From Serratia marcescens (GTDB taxonomy: Bacteria; Pseudomonadota; Gammaproteobacteria; Enterobacterales; Enterobacteriaceae): a DNA stretch of 64,000 nt. The position numbers were made by a program, and so were the translations under genes. The stretch is from positions 4,030,001 through 4,094,000 of the forward strand of contig NZ_JARVZZ010000001.1 of assembly GCF_029846115.1 (NCBI RefSeq), read 5' to 3'. Below are positions 29,302 to 37,200 of this stretch, in pieces; positions within the stretch are counted from its first letter, which is position 1, and every line of letters starts with the position of its first letter. The notes under the pieces are model-generated. The model saw only the letters and a program-made list of their open reading frames with translations, had not been told where the DNA came from and ran no database searches.

Positions 29302-29838
29302 ATGTCAAACTCGAAATCCCGCAGCGGGCAGAAATTCATCGCCCGCAACCGCGCGCCGCGCGTACAGATTGAATACGATGTCGAAATTTATGGCGCAGAG
29401 CGCAAAATCCAGCTGCCGTTCGTGATGGGCGTGATGGCGGATCTGGTGGGGAAAGCGGTCGATCCGCAAGCCAGCGTGGAAGAGCGCAAGTTCATGGAAA
29501 TCGACGTCGACAACTTCGACGAGCGCATGAAATCGCTGAAGCCGCGCGTCGCCTACCAGGTCGACAACACGCTGACCGGCGAAGGCAAGCTGAACATCGA
29601 TCTGACCTTCGAAAGCATGGAAGACTTCTCCCCTGCCGCCATCGCCCGCAAGGTCGACGCGCTGGACAATCTGCTGGACGCCCGCACCCAGCTTTCCAAC
29701 CTGCTGTCCTACATGGACGGCAAGAACGGCGCCGAAGAGCTGATCTCCAAGATCCTGCAAAATCCGGCGCTGCTGCAATCCCTGACCGACGCGCCGAAGC
29801 CGGCGGTTAACGACGAAAACAACGAGCGTGAGGATTAA
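29302..29838 (+). CDS. tssB: T6SS contractile sheath small subunit TssB (VipA)
   Basis: 178 residues with the typical start (SGQKFIARNRAPRVQIEYDVE) and VMGVMADLVG. It pairs with TssC to form the contractile sheath. A 120-base gap after tssA suggests possible separate promoter activity, and the ribosome site is GGAG. TssC begins three bases after the stop. Confidence 0.97.
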   Translation: MSNSKSRSGQKFIARNRAPRVQIEYDVEIYGAERKIQLPFVMGVMADLVGKAVDPQASVEERKFMEIDVDNFDERMKSLKPRVAYQVDNTLTGEGKLNIDLTFESMEDFSPAAIARKVDALDNLLDARTQLSNLLSYMDGKNGAEELISKILQNPALLQSLTDAPKPAVNDENNERED

Positions 29839-29841
29839 TCG

Positions 29842-31347
29842 ATGAGCAACTCGCCTCAGCAACAAAATGCGTTGCAGACCACCGAGACTTTTTCCAGCGA
29901 TGAATTCAGCGCGCTGCTGAATAAAGAGTTCCGGCCGAAGACCGATCAGGCCAAAGAAGCGGTCGAGAACGCGGTGAAAACCCTGGCGCAGCAGGCGCTG
30001 GAAAACACCGTCACCGTCTCTTCCGACGCCTACCGCACCATTCAGGCGCTGATTGCGGAAATCGACGAAAAGCTGTCGCAGCAGATCAACCAGATCATTC
30101 ACCACGACGACTTCCAGAAGCTGGAAGGCGCCTGGCACGGCCTGCATTATCTGGTCAACAACTCCGAAACCGACGAGATGCTGAAGATCCGCTTCATGAG
30201 CATTTCCAAGCAGGAGCTGGGCCGCACGCTGAAGCGTTATAAGGGCGTGGGCTGGGACCAGAGCCCGATCTTCAAGAAAGTCTATGAAGAAGAGTATGGC
30301 CAGTTCGGCGGCGAGCCGTTCGGCTGCCTGGTGGGCGACTACTACTTCGATCACAGCCCGCAGGACGTGGAGCTGCTGGGCGAAATGGCCAAGATCGGCG
30401 CTGCCTCGCACTGCCCGTTCATCGCCGGCACCGCGCCAAGCGTGATGCAGATGGAGTCCTGGCAGGAGCTGTCCAACCCGCGCGATCTGACCAAGATTTT
30501 CCAGAACACCGAGTACGCCGCCTGGCGCAGCCTGCGTGAGTCGGAAGACGCGCGCTACCTGGGCCTGGTGATGCCGCGTTTCCTGGCGCGCCTGCCATAC
30601 GGCATCCGCACCAACCCGGTGGACGAGTTTGACTTCGAAGAAGACACCGACGGCGCGACCCACGGCAATTACACCTGGACCAACGCCGCCTACGCCATGG
30701 CCGCCAACATCAACCGTTCGTTCAAAGAGTTCGGCTGGTGCACCGCCATTCGCGGGGTGGAATCCGGCGGCGCGGTGGAAAACCTGCCGTGCCACACCTT
30801 CCCGAGCGACGACGGCGGCGTAGACATGAAGTGCCCGACCGAGATCGCCATCAGCGATCGCCGCGAAGCCGAGCTGGCTAAAAACGGCTTTATGCCGCTG
30901 GTGCACCGCAAAAACTCCGACTTCGCCGCCTTTATCGGCGCGCAGTCGCTGCAGAAACCGGCGGAATACTACGACGCCGACGCCTCCGCCAACGCCCAGC
31001 TTTCCGCGCGCCTGCCGTACCTGTTCGCCTGCTGCCGCTTCGCGCACTACCTGAAGTGCATCGTGCGCGACAAAATTGGCTCCTTCCGCGAGCGCGACGA
31101 CATGGAACGCTGGCTGAACGACTGGATCATGAACTACGTGGACGGCGATCCGGCCAACTCCTCGCAGGAAACCAAGTCGCGCAAACCGCTGGCCGCGGCG
31201 GAAGTGCAGGTGGAAGAGATCGAAGACAACCCGGGCTATTACAGCGCCAAGTTCTTCCTGCGCCCGCACTACCAGCTGGAAGGCCTGACCGTCTCCCTGC
31301 GCCTGGTGTCGAAGCTGCCTTCGCTGAAGCAAAACGACGCGTCTTGA
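29842..31347 (+). CDS. tssC: T6SS contractile sheath large subunit TssC (VipB)
   Basis: 501 residues, full length. Conserved blocks include LEGAWHGLHYLV, GEPFGCLVGDYYFDHSP, WRSLRESEDARYLGLVMPRFLAR and the C-terminal PGYYSAKFFLRPHYQLEGL. It assembles with TssB around the Hcp tube. A hairpin follows at 31359-31380. Confidence 0.98.
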   Translation: MSNSPQQQNALQTTETFSSDEFSALLNKEFRPKTDQAKEAVENAVKTLAQQALENTVTVSSDAYRTIQALIAEIDEKLSQQINQIIHHDDFQKLEGAWHGLHYLVNNSETDEMLKIRFMSISKQELGRTLKRYKGVGWDQSPIFKKVYEEEYGQFGGEPFGCLVGDYYFDHSPQDVELLGEMAKIGAASHCPFIAGTAPSVMQMESWQELSNPRDLTKIFQNTEYAAWRSLRESEDARYLGLVMPRFLARLPYGIRTNPVDEFDFEEDTDGATHGNYTWTNAAYAMAANINRSFKEFGWCTAIRGVESGGAVENLPCHTFPSDDGGVDMKCPTEIAISDRREAELAKNGFMPLVHRKNSDFAAFIGAQSLQKPAEYYDADASANAQLSARLPYLFACCRFAHYLKCIVRDKIGSFRERDDMERWLNDWIMNYVDGDPANSSQETKSRKPLAAAEVQVEEIEDNPGYYSAKFFLRPHYQLEGLTVSLRLVSKLPSLKQNDAS

Positions 31348-31358
31348 TGGACTGAAGT

Positions 31359-31380
31359 CAGGCCGCGGTAGTGCGGCCTG
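31359..31380 (+). terminator. Hairpin after tssC
   Basis: A perfect 8-bp GC-rich stem (31359-31366 with 31373-31380) with a 6-base loop starts 11 bases after the tssC stop. There is no U-tract. It could slow transcription into the effector/immunity island. Confidence 0.55.
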
Positions 31381-31414
31381 GCTGATACATCAACCTCATC
31401 ACAGGGAAAGAAAG

Positions 31415-31798
31415 ATGAAGACAAAACGGTTTTATCTGGCATCGCTGTTGGCTGTCGTCTGCTCGCTCTCCGCCGTGCCGCCAGCTTTCGCAGAGCAGAC
31501 ATCGATAGCGCATTTGACGTCCGATGATGTCAATCTGCCAGGCAGTGACTTTTTCCGTTTCTATCGCAGTGCAGATAAACAGGAAAAAGAGAAAGCGCGG
31601 ATTTATTTGCTGGGCGTGCTGGACGCGACGGAAGGAAAAAGCTGGTGCCAATACAGCCAGCTACAAACCGTCACTCTGCAGGAGTTTGTGTTCGAATTCT
31701 TTAATAAACTTCCCGCTGCGCGCCTGCACGAAAGGGCTGCCCCCCTGATTGAAGAGGCTCTGGTGACTCGCTTCCCCTGCAAAGGAGGCAAAGCATGA
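31415..31798 (+). CDS. Rap1a/Tai-family periplasmic immunity protein without adjacent toxin
   Basis: 127 residues. A signal peptide (cleavage after PPAFA, about residue 26) directs it to the periplasm. The mature domain follows the Rap1a/Tai pattern: ARIYLLGVLDATEGKSWC in the middle and ALVTRFPC at the end, with the two cysteines (about 77 and 122) likely bonded. Such proteins neutralise Tae4/Ssp amidases. No amidase gene lies beside it; a 23-codon stub overlaps its stop instead. Confidence 0.85.
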   Translation: MKTKRFYLASLLAVVCSLSAVPPAFAEQTSIAHLTSDDVNLPGSDFFRFYRSADKQEKEKARIYLLGVLDATEGKSWCQYSQLQTVTLQEFVFEFFNKLPAARLHERAAPLIEEALVTRFPCKGGKA

Positions 31799-31866
31799 AA
31801 CCTTTATATCATCAGCTTATCGTAGGCAATCCAGATCGCACGTGGAATCAAGATAACGCGAAATAA
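31795..31866 (+). pseudogene. 23-codon stub coupled to the orphan immunity gene
   Basis: An ATG overlaps the immunity stop codon (ATGA) and has a strong AAAGGAGG ribosome site, but the frame ends after 23 residues (starting MKPLYHQL). The arrangement is what one expects of a second operon gene, and the start loosely recalls amidase N-termini such as MKKPLFGPAW. It may be the remnant of a deleted effector; it may also be a chance or leader ORF. Confidence 0.4.
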
Positions 31867-31960
31867 TGAAGCATTGAGCCATTAGCACTTAATAGTGGCT
31901 CGGTAACCCGTACCGATAGTTTTCGGTATTTAAGAAGGTGCATGGCACAAGGATATAAAT

Positions 31961-31976
31961 TGGTAATGCATTACCA
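31961..31976. promoter_or_regulatory. 16-bp perfect palindrome upstream of hcp
   Basis: TGGTAATGCATTACCA is an exact palindrome in the AT-rich region 31867-32061 before hcp, about 85 bases from the start codon. A second, odd-centred 11-base palindrome AACGTAACGTT lies at 32013-32023. They are candidate operator sites; no regulator is named. Confidence 0.45.
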
Positions 31977-32061
31977 CACTTGCAATTCCTGCTGCTATTA
32001 CCTGAGTTTTTCAACGTAACGTTAATACTACTGTTAACCCTTAATAAAGAGTGAAGAAACT

Positions 32062-32544
32062 ATGGCTATTGATATGTTCCTGAAAGTTGAAGGTGCCAGC
32101 GGCGAATCTAAAGATTCGAATCACAAAGGCTGGACCGACATTACTTCTTTCTCCTGGGGCGCTTCTCAACCGGGCAATATGGGCGTTGGCGGCGGCGGTG
32201 GCGCCGGTAAAGTGTGCTTCAACGATCTGCACGTTAACGCGCTGGTCGACAAGTCAACCCCGGCGCTGCTGAAGCACTGCTCCAGCGGTAAGCACCTGAC
32301 CAAGGTTGAGTTGTCTGTCTGCAAGGCGGGCGGTACTCAGGTTGAGTACGTTAAAATCACCCTGGACGACGTGCTGGTCACCGCCGTGCAGTACACCGGC
32401 GCAGGCGGTGAAGACACCGTGGGCGTCACCTACTCCTTCCAGGCGGCGAAAGTGAAACAGCAATACTGGGAGCAGAGCGACAAAGGCGGCAAAGGCGCCG
32501 AAAGCAGCGCAGGTTGGAACATTAAGGAAAACCGCGAAGCTTAA
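32062..32544 (+). CDS. hcp: T6SS tube protein Hcp
   Basis: 160 residues, Hcp1 class. It starts MAIDMFLKVEGASGESKDS and contains ITSFSWGASQPG, a glycine-rich loop (GVGGGGGAGK) and the conserved VGVTYSFQAAKVKQQYWEQ near the end. Hexameric rings form the expelled tube, and small effectors such as Tae4 travel in its lumen. It has its own 195-base upstream region, and a strong hairpin follows, fitting separate high-level expression. Confidence 0.98.
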   Translation: MAIDMFLKVEGASGESKDSNHKGWTDITSFSWGASQPGNMGVGGGGGAGKVCFNDLHVNALVDKSTPALLKHCSSGKHLTKVELSVCKAGGTQVEYVKITLDDVLVTAVQYTGAGGEDTVGVTYSFQAAKVKQQYWEQSDKGGKGAESSAGWNIKENREA

Positions 32545-32552
32545 TTTGCCTG

Positions 32553-32572
32553 CCCCCGGCTACGGCCGGGGG
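32553..32572 (+). terminator. Strong hairpin between hcp and the amidase gene
   Basis: A perfect 8-bp all-GC stem (32553-32560 with 32565-32572) with a TACG tetraloop starts 8 bases after the hcp stop. Only TT follows, so it is more likely a partial terminator or mRNA 3' stabiliser that keeps hcp transcript in excess of the downstream effector. Confidence 0.65.
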
Positions 32573-32602
32573 TTCATAACATGGATACAATGGAGAGTCA
32601 GG

Positions 32603-33088
32603 ATGAAAAAACCTCTATTTGGGCCCGCATGGATTCGTTTCTCTGAAGTCAATATCAATGTAAAAAAAGTGGGTGCATTGATTGGTGGAAAAGTAGAAAG
32701 CAATATTGAAAGCGGTATTTTTGAAAATGCTTGTCCTATACGAATGAGTTATGTACTCAACTATACAGGCATACCAATTCCCTCTAACTCCGGTTATGCG
32801 ACTGTGTCTGGTAAAGATAAAAAATGGTATCTTTATCGTGTTAACGATATGATTCTCTTTTTAGAAAAGAACTTCGGCAAGCCTGATATCACGGTGAAAT
32901 CCCCTACCCCAGCTAAATTTTCAGGTAAAAAAGGGATAATGGTTATACAAGGAAATGGCTGGCGAAATGCCAGAGGACATGTCACATTATGGAACGGTGA
33001 CATTTGCTCTGACTCTTGTCATTTCATGGGGGATCCTGAGAATGGATCTTTTGTTCCTGAAGTCGCATCACTTTGGATATTAAAATGA
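32603..33088 (+). CDS. T6SS peptidoglycan amidase effector, Tae4 family (Ssp type)
   Basis: 161 residues from the ATG at 32603 (GGAGAG ribosome site). Tae4 enzymes cut the D-Glu to meso-DAP bond of peptide stems in the target's periplasm. The catalytic set is at family positions: Cys44 (ENACPIRMSY), His126 (RNARGHVTLW) and Asp137. Cys135 and Cys139 can form the regulatory disulfide described for the family. There is no signal peptide, consistent with Hcp-dependent delivery. It overlaps the first immunity gene by four bases and is clearly more AT-rich than the apparatus genes. Confidence 0.95.
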   Translation: MKKPLFGPAWIRFSEVNINVKKVGALIGGKVESNIESGIFENACPIRMSYVLNYTGIPIPSNSGYATVSGKDKKWYLYRVNDMILFLEKNFGKPDITVKSPTPAKFSGKKGIMVIQGNGWRNARGHVTLWNGDICSDSCHFMGDPENGSFVPEVASLWILK

Positions 33089-33444
33089 AGACTACCCACA
33101 TCGCCCTTGCTCTTCTTCTCGTTTCTCCTATATTGCTGGCGGAAGATATAAAAATAGAAAACTTACCTCAAAGCGAAATTTATGAAAATTGGCTGGTTAG
33201 CCGCTGTATTGGGAAGTCTACTGACTCAGAAAAAACCAAGCAAGATGCCTTCCGTTCCGCTTCCGCTTATTTAGAATTCAGTAAACTCCCCATGGATGCA
33301 TTCGAACAAGGCGAAAAACTGGCTGAACAGTACGCAAATAAAAATAGTCAAGGCTCAGTTAAAGGAAGTTATCATACTTTAGATTGCCTTTCGCTGCAGA
33401 GTTCCAGTGAGGCTAAAGCCATCTTCGAACGTTACTCTAACTAA
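33085..33444 (+). CDS. Cognate immunity protein, Rap/Tai4 type
   Basis: 119 residues from the ATG at 33085 overlapping the amidase stop (ATGA). Signal peptide about 1-19 (LLLVSPILLA), then a small helical domain with two cysteines (about 36 and 97) spaced as in Tai4 proteins. Translational coupling to the amidase makes it the best candidate for its immunity protein, acting in the periplasm against self and sibling attack. Confidence 0.88.
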   Translation: MKTTHIALALLLVSPILLAEDIKIENLPQSEIYENWLVSRCIGKSTDSEKTKQDAFRSASAYLEFSKLPMDAFEQGEKLAEQYANKNSQGSVKGSYHTLDCLSLQSSSEAKAIFERYSN

Positions 33445-33603
33445 TAATTAATGTTGTAGGTTGCAATTTTATAAAACCATCAACTTAAGCAAATTAGAGT
33501 TTTATTAATTATTTTCACTGGGTATTAGCCATCAAGCATTGAGATACTCATGCGCTGGTTATCTACCACTCTGCACAAACCATACGGATTTTGGAGTGTT
33601 GAG

Positions 33604-34062
33604 ATGAAAAAAATCCTTATCTCTTTTCTTTGTATATATGCTACTTGTGCTATAGCACAGAAAAATCAAGAAGAACCTATTGAAAAGTGGCCACCGCAAG
33701 CGGCGTACAGAAACTATTTGCAAAACTACAAGGATATTGCTCTAACCTACTGCATTTCCGTCGCTTATAAGACATCACCAGAAGCCAGCAAAGATGCAGT
33801 TGCCTCATCGAATGGAATCGATGCGTGGTCATACTATGCAATTCGTGATGAAGAATCCCCTATCATTGCGCTGACAAAGCAGTACTTGCAAAAGAATTAC
33901 AATGCTAAGGATGGGAAAAGCCGCTTAGACTTAATGAAGTGCATGGATATGTACCATAGTAAAGATCTTGACAAACTTGCGAAAGACTATGTACAGCGCC
34001 CTAATGATAATTGGGTGAAAGACAATCCGGATAGAGTAAATGAAAATCCTCCTCGGAAATAA
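33604..34062 (+). CDS. Second Rap/Tai4-type immunity protein
   Basis: 152 residues from the ATG at 33604, after a 159-base AT-rich gap. Signal peptide about 1-19. The mature part has the family layout YCISVAYK and DLMKCMDMYHSKDL, and is followed by an unusual charged tail of about 30 residues rich in Asn, Asp and Pro. It is probably a non-cognate paralogue protecting against related amidases of other strains. Confidence 0.85.
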   Translation: MKKILISFLCIYATCAIAQKNQEEPIEKWPPQAAYRNYLQNYKDIALTYCISVAYKTSPEASKDAVASSNGIDAWSYYAIRDEESPIIALTKQYLQKNYNAKDGKSRLDLMKCMDMYHSKDLDKLAKDYVQRPNDNWVKDNPDRVNENPPRK

Positions 34063-34065
34063 TCA

Positions 34066-34428
34066 GTGAAAAGAATCTTACTGACTGTGGCCATCGCCGC
34101 AACGTTGAACGCTAATGCAGCGACAAAAATTGACTACTCCCCTGCCGAGTACCTCAAAAACTACGCGCTTAGCGTTTGTATCGCCGAGGGATACTCAGCA
34201 AAAGAAGTCAAAAACGATGCCGCCGCCGCTGCTCGGGGTTACACGGAATTCGGCGAATATTCTCTGGAAGCGCATACCGCTGTCAGGGCGCTGGCAAAAG
34301 AATTTCTGGCAAAGCACTATGACAGCATGTCTGGGGAGCCGATGACGATGGCAAAGTGCATCGATCTTGTACATAGCCAAGCATTGCAAGCCATCATCAA
34401 GAAGTACCAAGGGAAAGACGACAACTGA
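34066..34428 (+). CDS. Third Rap/Tai4-type immunity protein
   Basis: 120 residues from a GTG at 34066, three bases after the previous stop. Signal peptide about 1-18, then the Tai4 pattern (YLKNYALSVCIAEGY; MAKCIDLVHSQALQAIIKKY). It is less AT-rich than its neighbours. Its similarity to the second copy in layout suggests duplication or serial acquisition of immunity genes. Confidence 0.85.
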   Translation: MKRILLTVAIAATLNANAATKIDYSPAEYLKNYALSVCIAEGYSAKEVKNDAAAAARGYTEFGEYSLEAHTAVRALAKEFLAKHYDSMSGEPMTMAKCIDLVHSQALQAIIKKYQGKDDN

Positions 34429-34585
34429 TATCAGAATTAGTTATGAGAGAGCCGTTACCCTTGAGATGTTCAACGGAATTTTATTTCACCTTCTTATTCC
34501 ATAATTCTTTCAATTAATAATAAAAGCATTTAGTAAAATTAAGACTACAACAAGCCTTAGTGAACGAGTTAAGAAACAACTTAAC

Positions 34586-34619
34586 GGCTTGCCAAAATAC
34601 CCGCAAATTTTGGCAAGCC
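34586..34619. terminator. 13-bp inverted repeat before fha
   Basis: Two perfect 13-base arms (34586-34598 and 34607-34619) flank an 8-base loop in the 243-base AT-rich gap after the last immunity gene. There is no U-tract on either side, so it may be a transcription stop, an attenuator or a protein-binding site. The rest of the gap holds nothing recognisable. Confidence 0.55.
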
Positions 34620-34671
34620 ATAGATCGAATCATTAATTATTGCACTACCTCCTAATCAGCAGGAATGCCTT

Positions 34672-36399
34672 ATGCGATTTTCCATTGTAAAAAATAAAAG
34701 CGGCCAGGTTCCGCCGCAGAGCAGTTGCGATTTTCTGCCGCCGGGCGGCACCATCGGCCGCAGCGTGGACAACAACCTGGTGCTGCCGGACGAAGAGCGC
34801 GCCATTTCCCGCCTGCAGGCGATCGTGCATATTTCCGCTGACGGCGAATGCCGCATCACCAACCGCGGCAACGTTACCCGCGTGCTGCTGAACGACATTC
34901 CGCTGGAACGTGGCCGCCAGGTTGAACTGCAGGACGGCGACGTGCTCGGCATCGACGATTACCAGATTGAAGTCAGCGCGCTGCACCAGCACGCCGCGCC
35001 ACAGGCTCAACCGGTGGCCAAGGCCGCCGCCGTTGCCGCTGCGGCGGCCCCAACAGCCGCCGCCAAAGAAAAATCCGCCGCGCCCATCCCCAACGAAATC
35101 TGGGACAGCCTGGTGGAAGAATTTACCCCGAATGCGCCGGCCGCCGTCACGCCGCCGCCGGTCGCCAATCCTGGCAACCACCCGCTGCTGGATACCCCCG
35201 CTCGCGAGCTGAACCCGGCCGATCCGCTGGCGCAGCTGGCGGGCGATGTCGATCTGCGCCAGCTGCAGCAGCAGCAAACCGATCCGGCGGCGCTGTTCAA
35301 CACCGACACCACCTTTGAGCGCGAACACATCCTGGCCGATACCACCCCCAGCGCGCTGTTGGCGGAACAGGCTGCGCCAGCGCGGCCGGTAACCCCGGCT
35401 CAGAATGCGCAGCAACCGGAGCAAGAGCTGGATCCGCTGGCGCTGTTCGGCGGTTCATCCGCTCCCGCGTCGCCCGAGACGCTAAACAGCAACGATCCGC
35501 TGGGGCTGCTGATGGGCGGCGCCGTGCCGCTGGCTCAGCCGGAGGAGCCGGTACAGCCGCCCGCACCGCCGCCGATCGCCGCACAACCGCAAGCGCCACG
35601 CCCAGAGCGGACGCCGCCACCCGTGCAGACGCCTGAGCCACAGCCCCAACCTGCACCGCAGTTCAGCCGGCAGGAACCGCCCGTGCAGCCGCCGCGCCCG
35701 CGCCAGGGCAACCGCCTGGGCATCGATCCGGTCGCCTACCAGTCCGCTCAGCGGCAGCACGCCGCCGCGCCGAATGGCGACACCTTAGAGGGGCCGCTGC
35801 TGGCGGCGCTGCTGCAAGGCATTGGTCTCGACGATCTGCAGCCGCAGCCGCATTTCGACGAACAACAGATCCGCCAGGCCGGTCGCCTGCTGAGCCTGTT
35901 CTCGCAAGGCACCGTCGCCCTGCTCTCATCCCGCTCGATCCTCAAGCGAGGCGTGAAGGCCGAGATGACCATGATCCTCGACGAGGCCAACAACCCGTTC
36001 AAGCTGCTGCCTTCGGGCAAAACGGTGCTGATGCAGATGTTCGGCAGCCAGATGCCGGGCTTTATGCCGCCGGAGCAGGCGGTGCGCGACGCGCTGATCG
36101 ACCTGCAGGCGCACCAGCTGGGAATGATCGCCGGTATTCGCGCCATCATCGCCGCCATGCTGCAGTCGTTTAACCCGGAGCGCCTCGAAGAGGAAGCGCG
36201 CAAGGAAGGCGTGGCGCCGCGCCTGTCGCTGCCCGCCAACCGCAAGGCTGCGCTGTGGGACTACTTCGTGAAGAACTATCAGCAAACCTCCGGCGAGATC
36301 GAGGACGATTTCCACACCCTGTTCGGCGAAGCCTTCCTGCACGCCTATGACGTTGAAGTGAATCAATACAAAGACTCACAGACCAAACCGGACGCGTAA
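34672..36399 (+). CDS. fha: T6SS FHA-domain protein Fha (TagH)
   Basis: 575 residues. The N-terminal FHA domain (about 5-100) has the phosphothreonine-binding signature GRSVDNN, then SR and N. A long Pro/Gln/Ala-rich linker (about 105-360) leads to the C-terminal TagH domain (about 365-570; GPLLAALLQGIGLDD; FKLLPSGKTVLMQMFGS). Fha is phosphorylated by PpkA and dephosphorylated by PppA to license firing. It overlaps pppA by one base. Confidence 0.95.
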   Translation: MRFSIVKNKSGQVPPQSSCDFLPPGGTIGRSVDNNLVLPDEERAISRLQAIVHISADGECRITNRGNVTRVLLNDIPLERGRQVELQDGDVLGIDDYQIEVSALHQHAAPQAQPVAKAAAVAAAAAPTAAAKEKSAAPIPNEIWDSLVEEFTPNAPAAVTPPPVANPGNHPLLDTPARELNPADPLAQLAGDVDLRQLQQQQTDPAALFNTDTTFEREHILADTTPSALLAEQAAPARPVTPAQNAQQPEQELDPLALFGGSSAPASPETLNSNDPLGLLMGGAVPLAQPEEPVQPPAPPPIAAQPQAPRPERTPPPVQTPEPQPQPAPQFSRQEPPVQPPRPRQGNRLGIDPVAYQSAQRQHAAAPNGDTLEGPLLAALLQGIGLDDLQPQPHFDEQQIRQAGRLLSLFSQGTVALLSSRSILKRGVKAEMTMILDEANNPFKLLPSGKTVLMQMFGSQMPGFMPPEQAVRDALIDLQAHQLGMIAGIRAIIAAMLQSFNPERLEEEARKEGVAPRLSLPANRKAALWDYFVKNYQQTSGEIEDDFHTLFGEAFLHAYDVEVNQYKDSQTKPDA

Positions 36400-37172
36400 T
36401 GAATATCACCATAGCCTCTACCTCCAACCAGGGCGGCCGCGCCTCCAACCAGGATCAGACCGGCGAGGTGCTCGGCAACCGCGCCGCCTGCTTCGTGGTG
36501 TGCGACGGCATCGCCGGCTTTCCGGGCGGCGATATCGCCGCCAAACTGGCGCGCGACACCATTTTGCAAAACTTCGACGGCGAAAAGCACCTGAACGCCC
36601 AGAGCATTCGTCAGCACATCACGCGCGCCAACGCCGCCATCCACCAGCAGCAGCGACAGTCGGACGAATACAGCAAGATGGGCACCACGCTGGTCAGCCT
36701 GTTTATCGATCGCGATTACCAGCTGGCCTACTGGGCGCACGCCGGCGACAGCCGCCTGTACCTGTTCCGCCGCGGCTACCTGCATGCCGTCACCACCGAC
36801 CACAGCCTGATCCAGCAGATGCAGGACGCCGGTTATCAGACCAACGGCATCAACAGCAACCTGCTGTATTTCGCGCTGGGGCTGAACGAAGAGCGCGACG
36901 CCACCTACAGCGACGTGCTGCAGCTGGAAGACGGCGACGTTTTCCTGCTGTGCACCGACGGCTTCTGGCACAGCTTCAGCCAGGCCGAGCTGGAACAGTC
37001 GCTGCACATGGTCAACTCCCCCAGCGAGTGGATCGCCCTGATGCAGCAGGCATGGAAGAAAAACAATAACAGCGATAACTACAGCGCTATCGCCGTCTGG
37101 ATTGGCTCACCGCAGGAAACCACCCTGCTGCATTCGCTGGCGGATGCGGAGCGGTTTCTGAGCCGCGACTGA
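36399..37172 (+). CDS. pppA: T6SS serine/threonine phosphatase PppA
   Basis: 257 residues, PP2C fold in the cytoplasm. Metal-binding aspartates are present in the motifs GRASNQDQ, VVCDGIAGFPGG, WAHAGDSRLY, LLCTDGFW and NNSDNYSAIAV. It reverses PpkA phosphorylation of Fha and so resets the T6SS. Its start overlaps the fha stop (TAATG). Confidence 0.95.
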   Translation: MNITIASTSNQGGRASNQDQTGEVLGNRAACFVVCDGIAGFPGGDIAAKLARDTILQNFDGEKHLNAQSIRQHITRANAAIHQQQRQSDEYSKMGTTLVSLFIDRDYQLAYWAHAGDSRLYLFRRGYLHAVTTDHSLIQQMQDAGYQTNGINSNLLYFALGLNEERDATYSDVLQLEDGDVFLLCTDGFWHSFSQAELEQSLHMVNSPSEWIALMQQAWKKNNNSDNYSAIAVWIGSPQETTLLHSLADAERFLSRD

Positions 37173-37200
37173 GCAGCGCACATTCACAGCAAGGTTCACT

